Origin: Limnoglobus sp.
GTDB taxonomy: Bacteria > Planctomycetota > Planctomycetia > Gemmatales > Gemmataceae
Length of the DNA: 8,482 bases
Direction of reading: 5' to 3'
NCBI GenBank assembly: GCA_025353985.1
Contig: JANXNT010001343.1
Span: 1 to 8,482, forward strand
In this document: one piece after another, positions 1-6,304 of the stretch
Layout of the letters: the number at the start of each line of letters is the position of its first letter
How positions within the stretch are numbered: position 1 is the first letter of the stretch
The notes under the pieces: generated by a model
Databases searched by the model: none
Told to the model about the DNA's origin: nothing
Seen by the model: the letters and a program-made list of their open reading frames with translations, nothing else
Position numbers and translations under genes: made by a program

Positions 1-551
1 CAGTTGTCATCCGTAGCGATAACGTCGATGTTTGCGCGACTCTGATGACGGCCCCACCGAACACCCGTTTTATCTCACATGCGAAAAACGACAGCTACAC
101 GCGACTTCAACGCCGGATCGAGATTCGCCATGTTTCTGGGCACCGGATTGTCGCCTTGATCGAGATCATTTCGGCAGGATACAAATCGAGTCATTTCAAA
201 TGGGACGCATTCCTGCAAAAAGCATTGTCGGCGATGTGCGGAGGCATCCATTTGTTGTTGCTCGATGTTCACCCGCCGACCGCGCTCGATCCGGGTGGAG
301 TTCATGGCTCGGTGTGGGGTGAATACACGGGCGAGGTATTCGAATTGCCGCCCGATGCGGACCGCACCTTGGTCTCTTACGATTGCGGCAGAACGAGGAC
401 GGCATACGTCGAGCCAATTGCGGTCGGCCAAATTTTGCGAAATATGCCGTTGTATCTTTTAACCCAGGGATACATCGAAGTTCCGTTGGAAGCCACATAC
501 ATGGCGGCATTCAAAGGCGTGCCACGGCTCTATCGCGACATTCTGCAATAA
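1..551 (+). CDS. DUF4058 family protein, C-terminal part (5' end outside window)
   Basis: The reading frame is open from the left edge (first full codon at 3) to TAA at 549-551. The first ATG, at 45, falls inside the conserved domain, so the true start lies upstream. The translation matches the C-terminal half of DUF4058 as I recall it: an RRIEIRH strand, then HRIVALIEI, a helix ending KAL, the hydrophobic strand GIHLLLLDV followed by HPP, then GVHGSVW, ELPPDADRTL, TAYVEPIAVG, PLYL and the terminal VPLEATYMAAFKGVPRLYRDIL. DUF4058 proteins are usually about 240-280 residues; about 183 are visible. Function is unknown; the family is common, often multicopy, in cyanobacteria and planctomycetes. 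The usual SPGNK motif reads SAGYK here (residues just before KSSHFKW). The gene converges on the adaptor gene, with 3 nt between stop codons. Family assignment is fairly sure; no role can be given. Confidence 0.8.
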   Translation, partial: VVIRSDNVDVCATLMTAPPNTRFISHAKNDSYTRLQRRIEIRHVSGHRIVALIEIISAGYKSSHFKWDAFLQKALSAMCGGIHLLLLDVHPPTALDPGGVHGSVWGEYTGEVFELPPDADRTLVSYDCGRTRTAYVEPIAVGQILRNMPLYLLTQGYIEVPLEATYMAAFKGVPRLYRDILQ

Positions 552-554
552 GCA

Positions 555-1799
555 TCACTTCACGAAGCCGGTTTCGGCCCCGAAGAGTTCTTGCGTGCCC
601 GCGGTTACGATCTTCGTTCCGACCGCTGGCCCGCTTGCTAACACAGCATCGGCACCGACCGTGTACCGAACGACGACGCGACGACGCGCGTAGCGATGGC
701 TATCCAATTGCTCGTAAATCCAGTTGCCACCGTGGACATCGAAAACGACCGCCGACCACGGTACTGTCGCGCTCTCTTTGGCATCCGATAGCGGGATCGT
801 GACTCCGAGACGTTGGCCGGGCGTGAGCGTGGTGTTCGCGTTCGGCATCTCGTAAAAGACATCGACGGTGGCCGAGATCGCGTTCGCGGAAGGCGGTGCG
901 ATCACCGGTTTCGCAGGAGTGAGCGTAGTGCCGGGCGGTGCGGAGAGCTTGCCGATTTGCGCCGACTCGCTGCGATCGATGGCATCGAGATCGCCTACCG
1001 GCAACGGCACGCGAACCCACACCGTCGAGAGATCGATAACTTCAAACAGAGCCGCTCCGCTTGGTACGTTCAGGCCCGGCATCGCGGACACGGTGCGCAA
1101 GATGCCCGCTTCCGGAGAGTCGATCGGGATCGGGGCCGCCGTACCGGAATCCACATCGCCGAGCACTTTCGCCAACACCGTGCGACGTGTGATTGCGGCT
1201 TCAAGCGATTTCGTTCCGATGTCGAATGCCGCCTGCGCTTCATCGACGAGGCGTTGGCTGCCTGCGCCTTCTTTCAGCACCCGCTTCGAACGTTCGAGTG
1301 CGATCTTTGCGATTTCGACTTGCGTCTTCGCGTTGTTGACCATGCCATCGGCATCGGCGAGCGATGCAGACAACGACGCGCGCCCATCGGGTGTCAGTAG
1401 TGGCAACAGTTGAAAGACATTTTGCCCCGCCTTCACGGCATCGCCCGGCTTCAGCATCCCGCCTGACGGTGCTTTCAAAATGCCACCGAGTGGCGCGGCA
1501 ACGAGTATCGCGCGCCCCACGGGGATCGTCACTTCGCCGCCGTACATTCGCACTCGGCGAGTCGCTTTTTTCTCGACGGTGGCGATCGTTAACCCGAGTC
1601 GTTTTTCGGCTTCTTCAGTGAGAGTGATCGTGTTGAGATCGTCCTCTTTGACCAACTTCGAAATCGTCGCGGCTGTGGCGGGTTTATCGGCTTTCGCCCC
1701 ACTCGGTTTGTTCGTGAATAACCACCACGCACCCGTGCCGACAGCGGCGGTAATTGCGAGTGTCAATGCGATCCGAGCGAGTTGTTGCGCGACATTCAT
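555..1799 (-). CDS. Efflux RND transporter periplasmic adaptor subunit (HlyD/CusB-like)
   Basis: A 414-residue membrane-fusion protein expected to bridge an inner-membrane pump and an outer-membrane channel. An N-terminal hydrophobic segment (about 8-28) serves as signal or anchor. The LTEEAEKRLGL segment (60-70) is typical of metal-efflux adaptors. The first lipoyl half is at about 99-135 (VAAPLGGIL, LKPGDAV), a helical hairpin rich in Ala/Lys/Glu at about 141-212, the second lipoyl half at about 227-262 (SPEAGIL, LNVPSGAALFEV), then a beta-barrel (265-345) and a membrane-proximal domain (346-414) ending with VTAGTQELFGAETG. Length is normal and there is no frame break. The ATG overlaps the stop of the preceding outer-membrane gene (ATGA at 1796-1799), so the two are translationally coupled. 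In planctomycetes this adaptor type is normally followed by a CusA/CzcA-like RND permease; here no permease follows within the window. The substrate, metal or organic, cannot be read from sequence. Confidence 0.93.
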   Translation of the reverse strand: MNVAQQLARIALTLAITAAVGTGAWWLFTNKPSGAKADKPATAATISKLVKEDDLNTITLTEEAEKRLGLTIATVEKKATRRVRMYGGEVTIPVGRAILVAAPLGGILKAPSGGMLKPGDAVKAGQNVFQLLPLLTPDGRASLSASLADADGMVNNAKTQVEIAKIALERSKRVLKEGAGSQRLVDEAQAAFDIGTKSLEAAITRRTVLAKVLGDVDSGTAAPIPIDSPEAGILRTVSAMPGLNVPSGAALFEVIDLSTVWVRVPLPVGDLDAIDRSESAQIGKLSAPPGTTLTPAKPVIAPPSANAISATVDVFYEMPNANTTLTPGQRLGVTIPLSDAKESATVPWSAVVFDVHGGNWIYEQLDSHRYARRRVVVRYTVGADAVLASGPAVGTKIVTAGTQELFGAETGFVK

Positions 1800-3145
1800 T
1801 GCTTTTTTCCGTCACTTACAGGCGTGAGGCGCTTGCCGACGCTGCGTTCTAACTCGGCCCAGAACCGTCGCAAGTCGGCGTTCAGCACCGCTTCGCGCGA
1901 ATAGCTATCGAGGAGTTGTCGCGTCGTTTCTAGCACGATAAATATCGGCACATTCCCTTCCTGATACGCCCCTTGCGCCCGTCGGATTGCCGCCTCGACT
2001 TCGGGGCGAACCTTCGCGCGCAACACTTCCAGTTCCGCACACGACTGGCGATATTGTAGATAGGAACGCTGCACGTCGAGGATGATCTGGTACGCGATCG
2101 TTTGCTGGTTCCGCACCGCTTTTTCTAACTCCGCTTCGGCCCGTGCGATGCCACCCTGATTACGATTAAATATCGGCAACGTGAACCGCAACGCCGGGCC
2201 GAACTCGTGGCCGTTCTGGCCGCTCGTCGCATCGAGAATGCCGAGCATCCGGACCCAGCCGATGCGGGCGAATTTAAGACGCGCCTCGGCGGCGGCAACG
2301 GCTTCGTTCGTTGCCAATGCATCGGGGCGGTTCGCCATCGCTTCGGCGGTCAGTGCATCGGTTTCGAATGTCAAGATCGCGGGTAGTTGCGGTGGATCGA
2401 GAACCAGCGCCCCACGCAACGGGCCGACGCCCATCAGGTTCTTCAGGCGTTCTTCAAATATCGAAACGTCGTACCCGACCCGCGTCGCGTCTTGCTCGGC
2501 TTGCAGCGAATCGATTCGCGCGGTTGCGGCTTCTTGCGGTGAAATATCCCCCGCCTTCAGTCGAATCTCGGCAAGCTCCGAAATTCGCCCGCGGAACTTC
2601 ACCGCCTCGCCCGCAATTCGCACCCGCTCCTTCGCCAGAAGCACATCGGCGTAGGCTTGGCGGACATCGCGCATCAGGTCCAGCCCCGCCTGCGCGAGCC
2701 GGTCTGACGTACGATTCGCTTCCATTGCGGCGGAGCGGATGCGGATCGGTCGAAGCCAAATGGCCTCGATCGGTAAGTCGAATAGATACTTGAACGGCTT
2801 GTCCGTCACGCCAAAGTAGTAAACGAATTCGGGGTTCGGTAGCAGCCCGGCCGTAATCAAGTCGCCACGTGCGATGCCGAGATCGGCGAGCAATTCCTGG
2901 AACGCGGCATTGTTCCAAAGTGCGATCGAGATCGCCTCATCTTCGGTCACGCCGTCATCGAGGTTGGCACCCGGCGGCAGCGTCAGTTGCTTCGCAAAGG
3001 TGCAGTTCGGCAGCGTTTGGTCGAACCGTTGGCTGAGCGAATTCGATACCGTCGAACGATCCGGCCCGTTTGACGCAGTTTTGCAGCCCGCAAGCCCAAT
3101 CGCAATTGGCAAAAGAATCGCGAATCGTAAGTAAACCCAATTCAC
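1796..3145 (-). CDS. TolC family outer-membrane efflux lipoprotein (CusC/CzcC-like)
   Basis: A 449-residue outer-membrane factor, the exit duct of a tripartite pump. The N-terminus carries a lipoprotein signal with hydrophobic core FAILLPIAIG and lipobox LAGC (Cys21). Lys at +2 does not match the inner-membrane retention signal, so outer-membrane sorting is expected. Two OEP repeats follow: the first about 65-245 (DEAISIALWNN, LLPNPEFVYYFG, helices with RQAYADVLLAKERV), the second about 265-440, with ANRPDALATNEAVAAAEARL, the diagnostic TLPIFNRNQGG at 322-332 and the helix DVQRSYLQYRQ. The start is GTG (3143-3145 on the plus strand). It is chosen because GGAGG lies 7 nt upstream and the lipoprotein signal begins right there. 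It is first in a two-gene operon with the adaptor and has its own promoter, described separately. Length and motifs are complete. Confidence 0.93.
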   Translation of the reverse strand: MNWVYLRFAILLPIAIGLAGCKTASNGPDRSTVSNSLSQRFDQTLPNCTFAKQLTLPPGANLDDGVTEDEAISIALWNNAAFQELLADLGIARGDLITAGLLPNPEFVYYFGVTDKPFKYLFDLPIEAIWLRPIRIRSAAMEANRTSDRLAQAGLDLMRDVRQAYADVLLAKERVRIAGEAVKFRGRISELAEIRLKAGDISPQEAATARIDSLQAEQDATRVGYDVSIFEERLKNLMGVGPLRGALVLDPPQLPAILTFETDALTAEAMANRPDALATNEAVAAAEARLKFARIGWVRMLGILDATSGQNGHEFGPALRFTLPIFNRNQGGIARAEAELEKAVRNQQTIAYQIILDVQRSYLQYRQSCAELEVLRAKVRPEVEAAIRRAQGAYQEGNVPIFIVLETTRQLLDSYSREAVLNADLRRFWAELERSVGKRLTPVSDGKKQ

Positions 3146-3152
3146 GTCAAAT

Positions 3153-3157
3153 CCTCC
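3153..3157 (-). promoter_or_regulatory. Strong Shine-Dalgarno site for the TolC-family gene
   Basis: On the minus strand this reads GGAGG, 7 nt before the GTG initiation codon at 3145. It decides the non-ATG start of the outer-membrane factor and contrasts with the kinase gene upstream, which has no recognisable site. Confidence 0.8.
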
Positions 3158-3184
3158 AACCGAAACAAACCCCGTATCCTTATC

Positions 3185-3200
3185 ATCGGCAGAATCGGCA
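3185..3200 (-). repeat. 7-bp direct repeat at the predicted transcription start of the efflux operon
   Basis: On the plus strand ATCGGCA occurs at 3185-3191 and 3194-3200, a 9-bp period (TGCCGAT-TC-TGCCGAT on the minus strand). It sits just downstream of the -10 box, over the predicted +1, a location suited to a repressor or regulator site. ATCGGC strings are common in the coding sequence of this genome, so chance is quite possible. Confidence 0.3.
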
Positions 3201-3205
3201 CGCCA

Positions 3206-3234
3206 ATTATGAAATCCCTCACACTTTCACTCAA
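3206..3234 (-). promoter_or_regulatory. Sigma-70-type promoter of the efflux operon
   Basis: On the minus strand TTGAGT (3229-3234; 4 of 6 to TTGACA) and CATAAT (3206-3211; 5 of 6 to TATAAT) are separated by exactly 17 nt. The predicted transcription start is near 3199, giving a leader of about 54 nt containing the GGAGG site. The promoter lies in the 218-nt gap between the kinase stop and the efflux genes, so the operon can be transcribed independently of the kinase. This is seen by eye only; no start site is known. Confidence 0.55.
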
Positions 3235-3363
3235 GTGGCAACAGGTTTCGTGGCCGCTCTTTAAGCCCAACTTACCCAGTCGATGATTTTGTTAAGGTAA
3301 CGAACCGACATGAATTCAAAGTGAGGAGTCGATAAACTCGGCTTTATTTTCAGAGCATTTCGT

Positions 3364-4746
3364 TCAGTTTTCGCCCACAAGCGGCAGTTGGATAAACACT
3401 TCGCTTCCATGATCCACCTTTGATCCGAATTCGATCGTGCCACCCATCGCTTCGACGATCCTCCGCGTGATGGCGAGACCCAGTCCAACGCCACCGATGC
3501 CGGTGCGTTTCGCTTCTGCGGAACGGAAGAACGGCTCGAAGACGTGGCTTGTCTCTGCTTTCGAAACTCCGCAACCGTGATCGGAAACGCAGACGACAGC
3601 GGTTGTCATGTCAGACGTAACATTGATGATGACAATCGAACCTGGCTTGCTGTATTTGAACGCATTATCGATGACGTTGTTCAACGCTTGCGCGAACGCT
3701 GTGGCATGAATAAGCACAACGCACGGTTTGCTGGTGATGTCTGTTTGAATGTCGGCAAAACGCGGGTGGTTCGCCCAAACGTCGGCGATGTGCGCCTTCA
3801 CTAAGTCTGCGAGGTCGGTCGGTTGGCGGTTCGCGATTTGCGTTTCCGAATCGGCACGCGACAGGAACAAAAGCATGTCGACGATTTGATTGAGTTGCTC
3901 GACCTTTTTGATGCCGACGCCGATGACACGGCGATATTCGTCGGGGTCGCGGTCGCGGCGGAGTGCCAATTCCAACTGGCCGAGCATTGCCGCCAATGGC
4001 GTGCGTAACTGGTGCGATGCCTCGCCGGTGAAGCGAGCTTGCCGTTCGAACGAGACTTGTTGCCGCGTGAGCAGGTCGTTGAATGTCGTCGCCAAATTGC
4101 GAAGTTCATCGTGCGGGATCGGCACGGGCAGGCGTTCGGCGAGGTCGTTTGCCGTCATCTCGTCCGCGGCTTCGGCCATACTGCGGACGGGTGCCAACGC
4201 TCGCCGGCAAGCCCACCTTGCGCCAATTGCCGCGAGCAACCAGAGTACAATCGAGACCGCAATCTCCGCGAACAATAACGTGCGTAACGTGGACTGAACC
4301 GGCGCGAGTGGCTTTGCGATCGCAAACGTCAGCGATTGATAACGCAGTTGGTCGGGCCTGCTTCGAACCGCTTCGGGCTTCTCGGTTTGCACAACGCGAG
4401 TATACCGCCGCCACGCAGTATCATCCGCAAGCGAATCCATTCCGCTCAACAGAGGTGGCGTCTCTTGTGAGCCATCGACGCGATTCCGATGCTCGTCGAA
4501 GACCACCCACGTTGGTGTTTCGAGCCGCGATTGCCAAAGCAATTTGCGGTTCTTCGGCTCCCATTCGAGGCCATCGCCCTCCCACTCGACCGCCGCCGTA
4601 AAGGCATCGAGCGTTGCTTCGGCTTGCTCGTCCATTTGACCGTACAAATGCGTGCGTGCGATCCCGTACAGCGTCAGCGAAAACGCACCCAACAGCAGAG
4701 TGATCGTCATCAGGAAGAACAAGATCAAGCGGCGGGTCAGCGTCAT
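3364..4746 (-). CDS. Sensor histidine kinase (HAMP, HisKA, HATPase_c), heavy-metal-sensor type
   Basis: A 460-residue inner-membrane kinase that would autophosphorylate on His and pass the phosphate to a response regulator. TM1 is about 7-29 and TM2 about 157-178; between them lies a periplasmic sensor of about 125 residues with no recognisable ligand motif. A HAMP-like linker (about 180-232) is followed by the H-box around His245 (SHQLRTPLAAM), the N-box with Asn357/Asn361 (NNVIDNAFKYS), G1 at 389-393 (DHGCG), the F-box 403-407 (FEPFF) and G2 at 419-424 (GVGLGL). All catalytic elements are intact. Its layout resembles CusS-like kinases often found beside RND efflux genes. It is on the same strand and 218 nt upstream of the efflux pair, but no response regulator adjoins it. 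The start is ATG at 4744-4746; no Shine-Dalgarno is visible, but the TM1 placement fits. The signal it detects is unknown. Confidence 0.93.
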   Translation of the reverse strand: MTLTRRLILFFLMTITLLLGAFSLTLYGIARTHLYGQMDEQAEATLDAFTAAVEWEGDGLEWEPKNRKLLWQSRLETPTWVVFDEHRNRVDGSQETPPLLSGMDSLADDTAWRRYTRVVQTEKPEAVRSRPDQLRYQSLTFAIAKPLAPVQSTLRTLLFAEIAVSIVLWLLAAIGARWACRRALAPVRSMAEAADEMTANDLAERLPVPIPHDELRNLATTFNDLLTRQQVSFERQARFTGEASHQLRTPLAAMLGQLELALRRDRDPDEYRRVIGVGIKKVEQLNQIVDMLLFLSRADSETQIANRQPTDLADLVKAHIADVWANHPRFADIQTDITSKPCVVLIHATAFAQALNNVIDNAFKYSKPGSIVIINVTSDMTTAVVCVSDHGCGVSKAETSHVFEPFFRSAEAKRTGIGGVGLGLAITRRIVEAMGGTIEFGSKVDHGSEVFIQLPLVGEN

Positions 4747-4782
4747 AATTCATTCGACGTGTTGCGGTTTGGTGCTCGCTAC

Positions 4783-4804
4783 AGATGATATGTGTAGATT
4801 ATCT
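4783..4804. repeat. Imperfect 22-bp dyad in the divergent intergenic region
   Basis: AGATGAT at 4783-4789 pairs with ATTATCT at 4798-4804 at 6 of 7 positions, around a centre of 8 nt. It overlaps the putative -10 box of the kinase promoter and could be an operator shared by the two divergent genes. It is AT-rich and short, so weakly supported. Confidence 0.2.
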
Positions 4805-4826
4805 CTCCGACTGTTCATTGACTGTT
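4798..4826 (-). promoter_or_regulatory. Candidate activator-dependent promoter of the kinase gene with tandem half-sites
   Basis: On the minus strand GATAAT (4798-4803; 5 of 6 to TATAAT) would start transcription near 4791, about 45 nt before the kinase ATG. There is no good -35 box. Instead two perfect copies of AACAGTC (4820-4826 and 4809-4815) lie directly upstream, 11 bp centre to centre, with 4 nt between them and 5 nt before the -10 box. Tandem 7-bp half-sites at about one helical turn in the -35 position are what OmpR/PhoB-family regulators use for activation. The same repeat lies 15 nt upstream of the divergent hydrolase start codon, so it could also affect that gene. No binding evidence exists. 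Confidence 0.35.
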
Positions 4827-4840
4827 TTGCGGATGAAATC

Positions 4841-6250
4841 ATGAAATACCCTATGCTGTTTGCTGTGCTTTGGTGGTACGTTGTTCCGAATCTCGCGCTC
4901 GCGCAACCGGAGCGTTACGAACTCGGCCAGAGGCTGAAAGCGTTCGAACAGGCATGGGTAGCACAAACGGATCGAGCGGCACGCGAACGGGCGCTGATCG
5001 TTTTGCCGAAAGTCACAACGCAGTTCTTTTCGTTGCAATTGGGCGAAGCGGGGCGAACGCTCGACACTGCCCGTTTCGCACTCGCCGCGAAAGAGGTAGC
5101 CACACCGGAAGTCTTCTGGTGGACCTCGCTCTATCCGTTACCCGAAAAGCGCTTGATCGATGCGGCATCGAAGGAATTAATCGTCGATCTCAAGTTCTTC
5201 TACCCCGTGAAGATCGCACCACCCGACGTGATCGTTCGCGTCGGAATCCGTGGCGAGAAAGCGATCGAATATTCTGCGGCCACGATACCGAAACGAGTAA
5301 CGCTCGACTTCAGCAAGTTAACCGGCAAACAGACTCAAGATCTGGAATTGACGATGGAAATTCTAAGTGAAGGCAAGGTCGTCGCGGTAAGGAAAGTAAC
5401 CGTCTCGCGGGTGGAAAACGTCGAGGCGAAACTCGCGGAGTTGCGAAAGAGCCTTAAGGAACGGCCTGCGAAAACGATCGAATCTGCCACGCTCGAATCG
5501 GACATCGAACTACTCGCGGAACTGTACGAAGGTATCGTTCCCGAAACCGATGTGTATGCGGCCAAGCGACTCGCACGCACATCGGAACTACTCGATTCCG
5601 TCATAAAAAACACGCCCTATTTTGGCATGTCGCACACCGGCGATCAGACGTTCACGATCCCCAACGGCAAGCGTGCTGTGCCGGTGCGATTGAATTTGCC
5701 GAAAGGGGTAATGAAAGAGAAACCGGTACCGTTGGTGATTGCGTTACACGGTGCGGGCGGGACCGAAAATCTATTTTTCGAAGGCTATGGCGCGGGGCAG
5801 ATCGTGAAGGAATGCGAGAAGCGAAACTGGTTGCTCGTCGCACCGGGTAGTGGCTTGAACTTCGGCAGTGGGCCACCCGTGAAAGTCATCATCGATGAAC
5901 TCGCTGCGCGTTACCCGATCGATCGCAAGAAGATTTTTATCGTCGGCCACTCGATGGGGGCCGCTCAGACAATCGCGCTTTGTCAAATTCACCCCGGCCT
6001 GTTCGCGGGGGCCGCAGCGCTCGGTGGTGGCGGTGCGGTGAAAACTCCCGCTGCGTTTGCGGAATTGCCCATCTTCGTCGGCGTCGGCACTGCCGATTTC
6101 GCACTCAACGGTTCACGCGAATTGATGAAGAATTTGAAGGCCGGCAGTGCCAAGAATCTGACAGCGAAAGAGTATCCCAAAATCGAACATATGGTCATCG
6201 TCCGCGAAGCGTTGCCCGACGTGTTTGCGATCTGGGATATGGTGAAGTAA
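4841..6250 (+). CDS. Secreted alpha/beta hydrolase (esterase / PHB-depolymerase-like) with unassigned N-terminal domain
   Basis: A 469-residue exported protein. The N-terminus MKYPMLFAVLWWYVV with ALA before Gln22 is a Sec-type signal peptide. This fixes the start at 4841 rather than the in-frame ATG at 4652, which would overlap the kinase gene. GGA at 4831-4833 is a weak ribosome site. The C-terminal part (about 262-469) is an alpha/beta hydrolase: oxyanion motif HGAGG at 303-307, nucleophile elbow GHSMG with Ser371, acid Asp419 in VGTADFAL and His450 in IEHMV, with the order and spacing expected for the fold. Relatives include LpqC/PHB-depolymerase-like and dienelactone-hydrolase-like esterases; the true substrate is unknown, probably an ester. 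Residues about 22-260 form a separate region: helical start, a beta-rich stretch about 110-190, then a helical stretch about 190-255. I do not recognise it. The next gene starts 54 nt downstream on the same strand, suggesting an operon. Confidence 0.85.
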   Translation: MKYPMLFAVLWWYVVPNLALAQPERYELGQRLKAFEQAWVAQTDRAARERALIVLPKVTTQFFSLQLGEAGRTLDTARFALAAKEVATPEVFWWTSLYPLPEKRLIDAASKELIVDLKFFYPVKIAPPDVIVRVGIRGEKAIEYSAATIPKRVTLDFSKLTGKQTQDLELTMEILSEGKVVAVRKVTVSRVENVEAKLAELRKSLKERPAKTIESATLESDIELLAELYEGIVPETDVYAAKRLARTSELLDSVIKNTPYFGMSHTGDQTFTIPNGKRAVPVRLNLPKGVMKEKPVPLVIALHGAGGTENLFFEGYGAGQIVKECEKRNWLLVAPGSGLNFGSGPPVKVIIDELAARYPIDRKKIFIVGHSMGAAQTIALCQIHPGLFAGAAALGGGGAVKTPAAFAELPIFVGVGTADFALNGSRELMKNLKAGSAKNLTAKEYPKIEHMVIVREALPDVFAIWDMVK

Positions 6251-6304
6251 TTGTTGAAATGGCAATCGCAACTTGACCGGCGCGCACGCTTCCGTTACCT
6301 TTTG

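Noticed and set aside
868..1413. 181-codon plus-strand frame opposite the adaptor gene
   Set aside because: Fully antisense to a well-supported gene; low-complexity Arg/Ser-rich translation typical of a shadow frame.
3209..3286. 25-codon plus-strand frame beginning ATG AAA TCC in the kinase/efflux gap
   Set aside because: No ribosome site, and it lies directly over the minus-strand promoter of the efflux operon; no support for expression.
3291..3301. GTTA-AGG-TAAC palindrome as an operator or terminator after the kinase
   Set aside because: Four-base arms with no T-run; too weak to support.
4652..4840. N-terminal extension of the hydrolase frame from ATG 4652
   Set aside because: It overlaps the kinase gene by 95 nt on the opposite strand and would bury the clear signal peptide beginning at 4841.
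6251..6304. TTG start for the toroid protein immediately after the hydrolase stop
   Set aside because: Non-ATG start with no ribosome site, and it would place about 18 extra residues before an already complete signal peptide.
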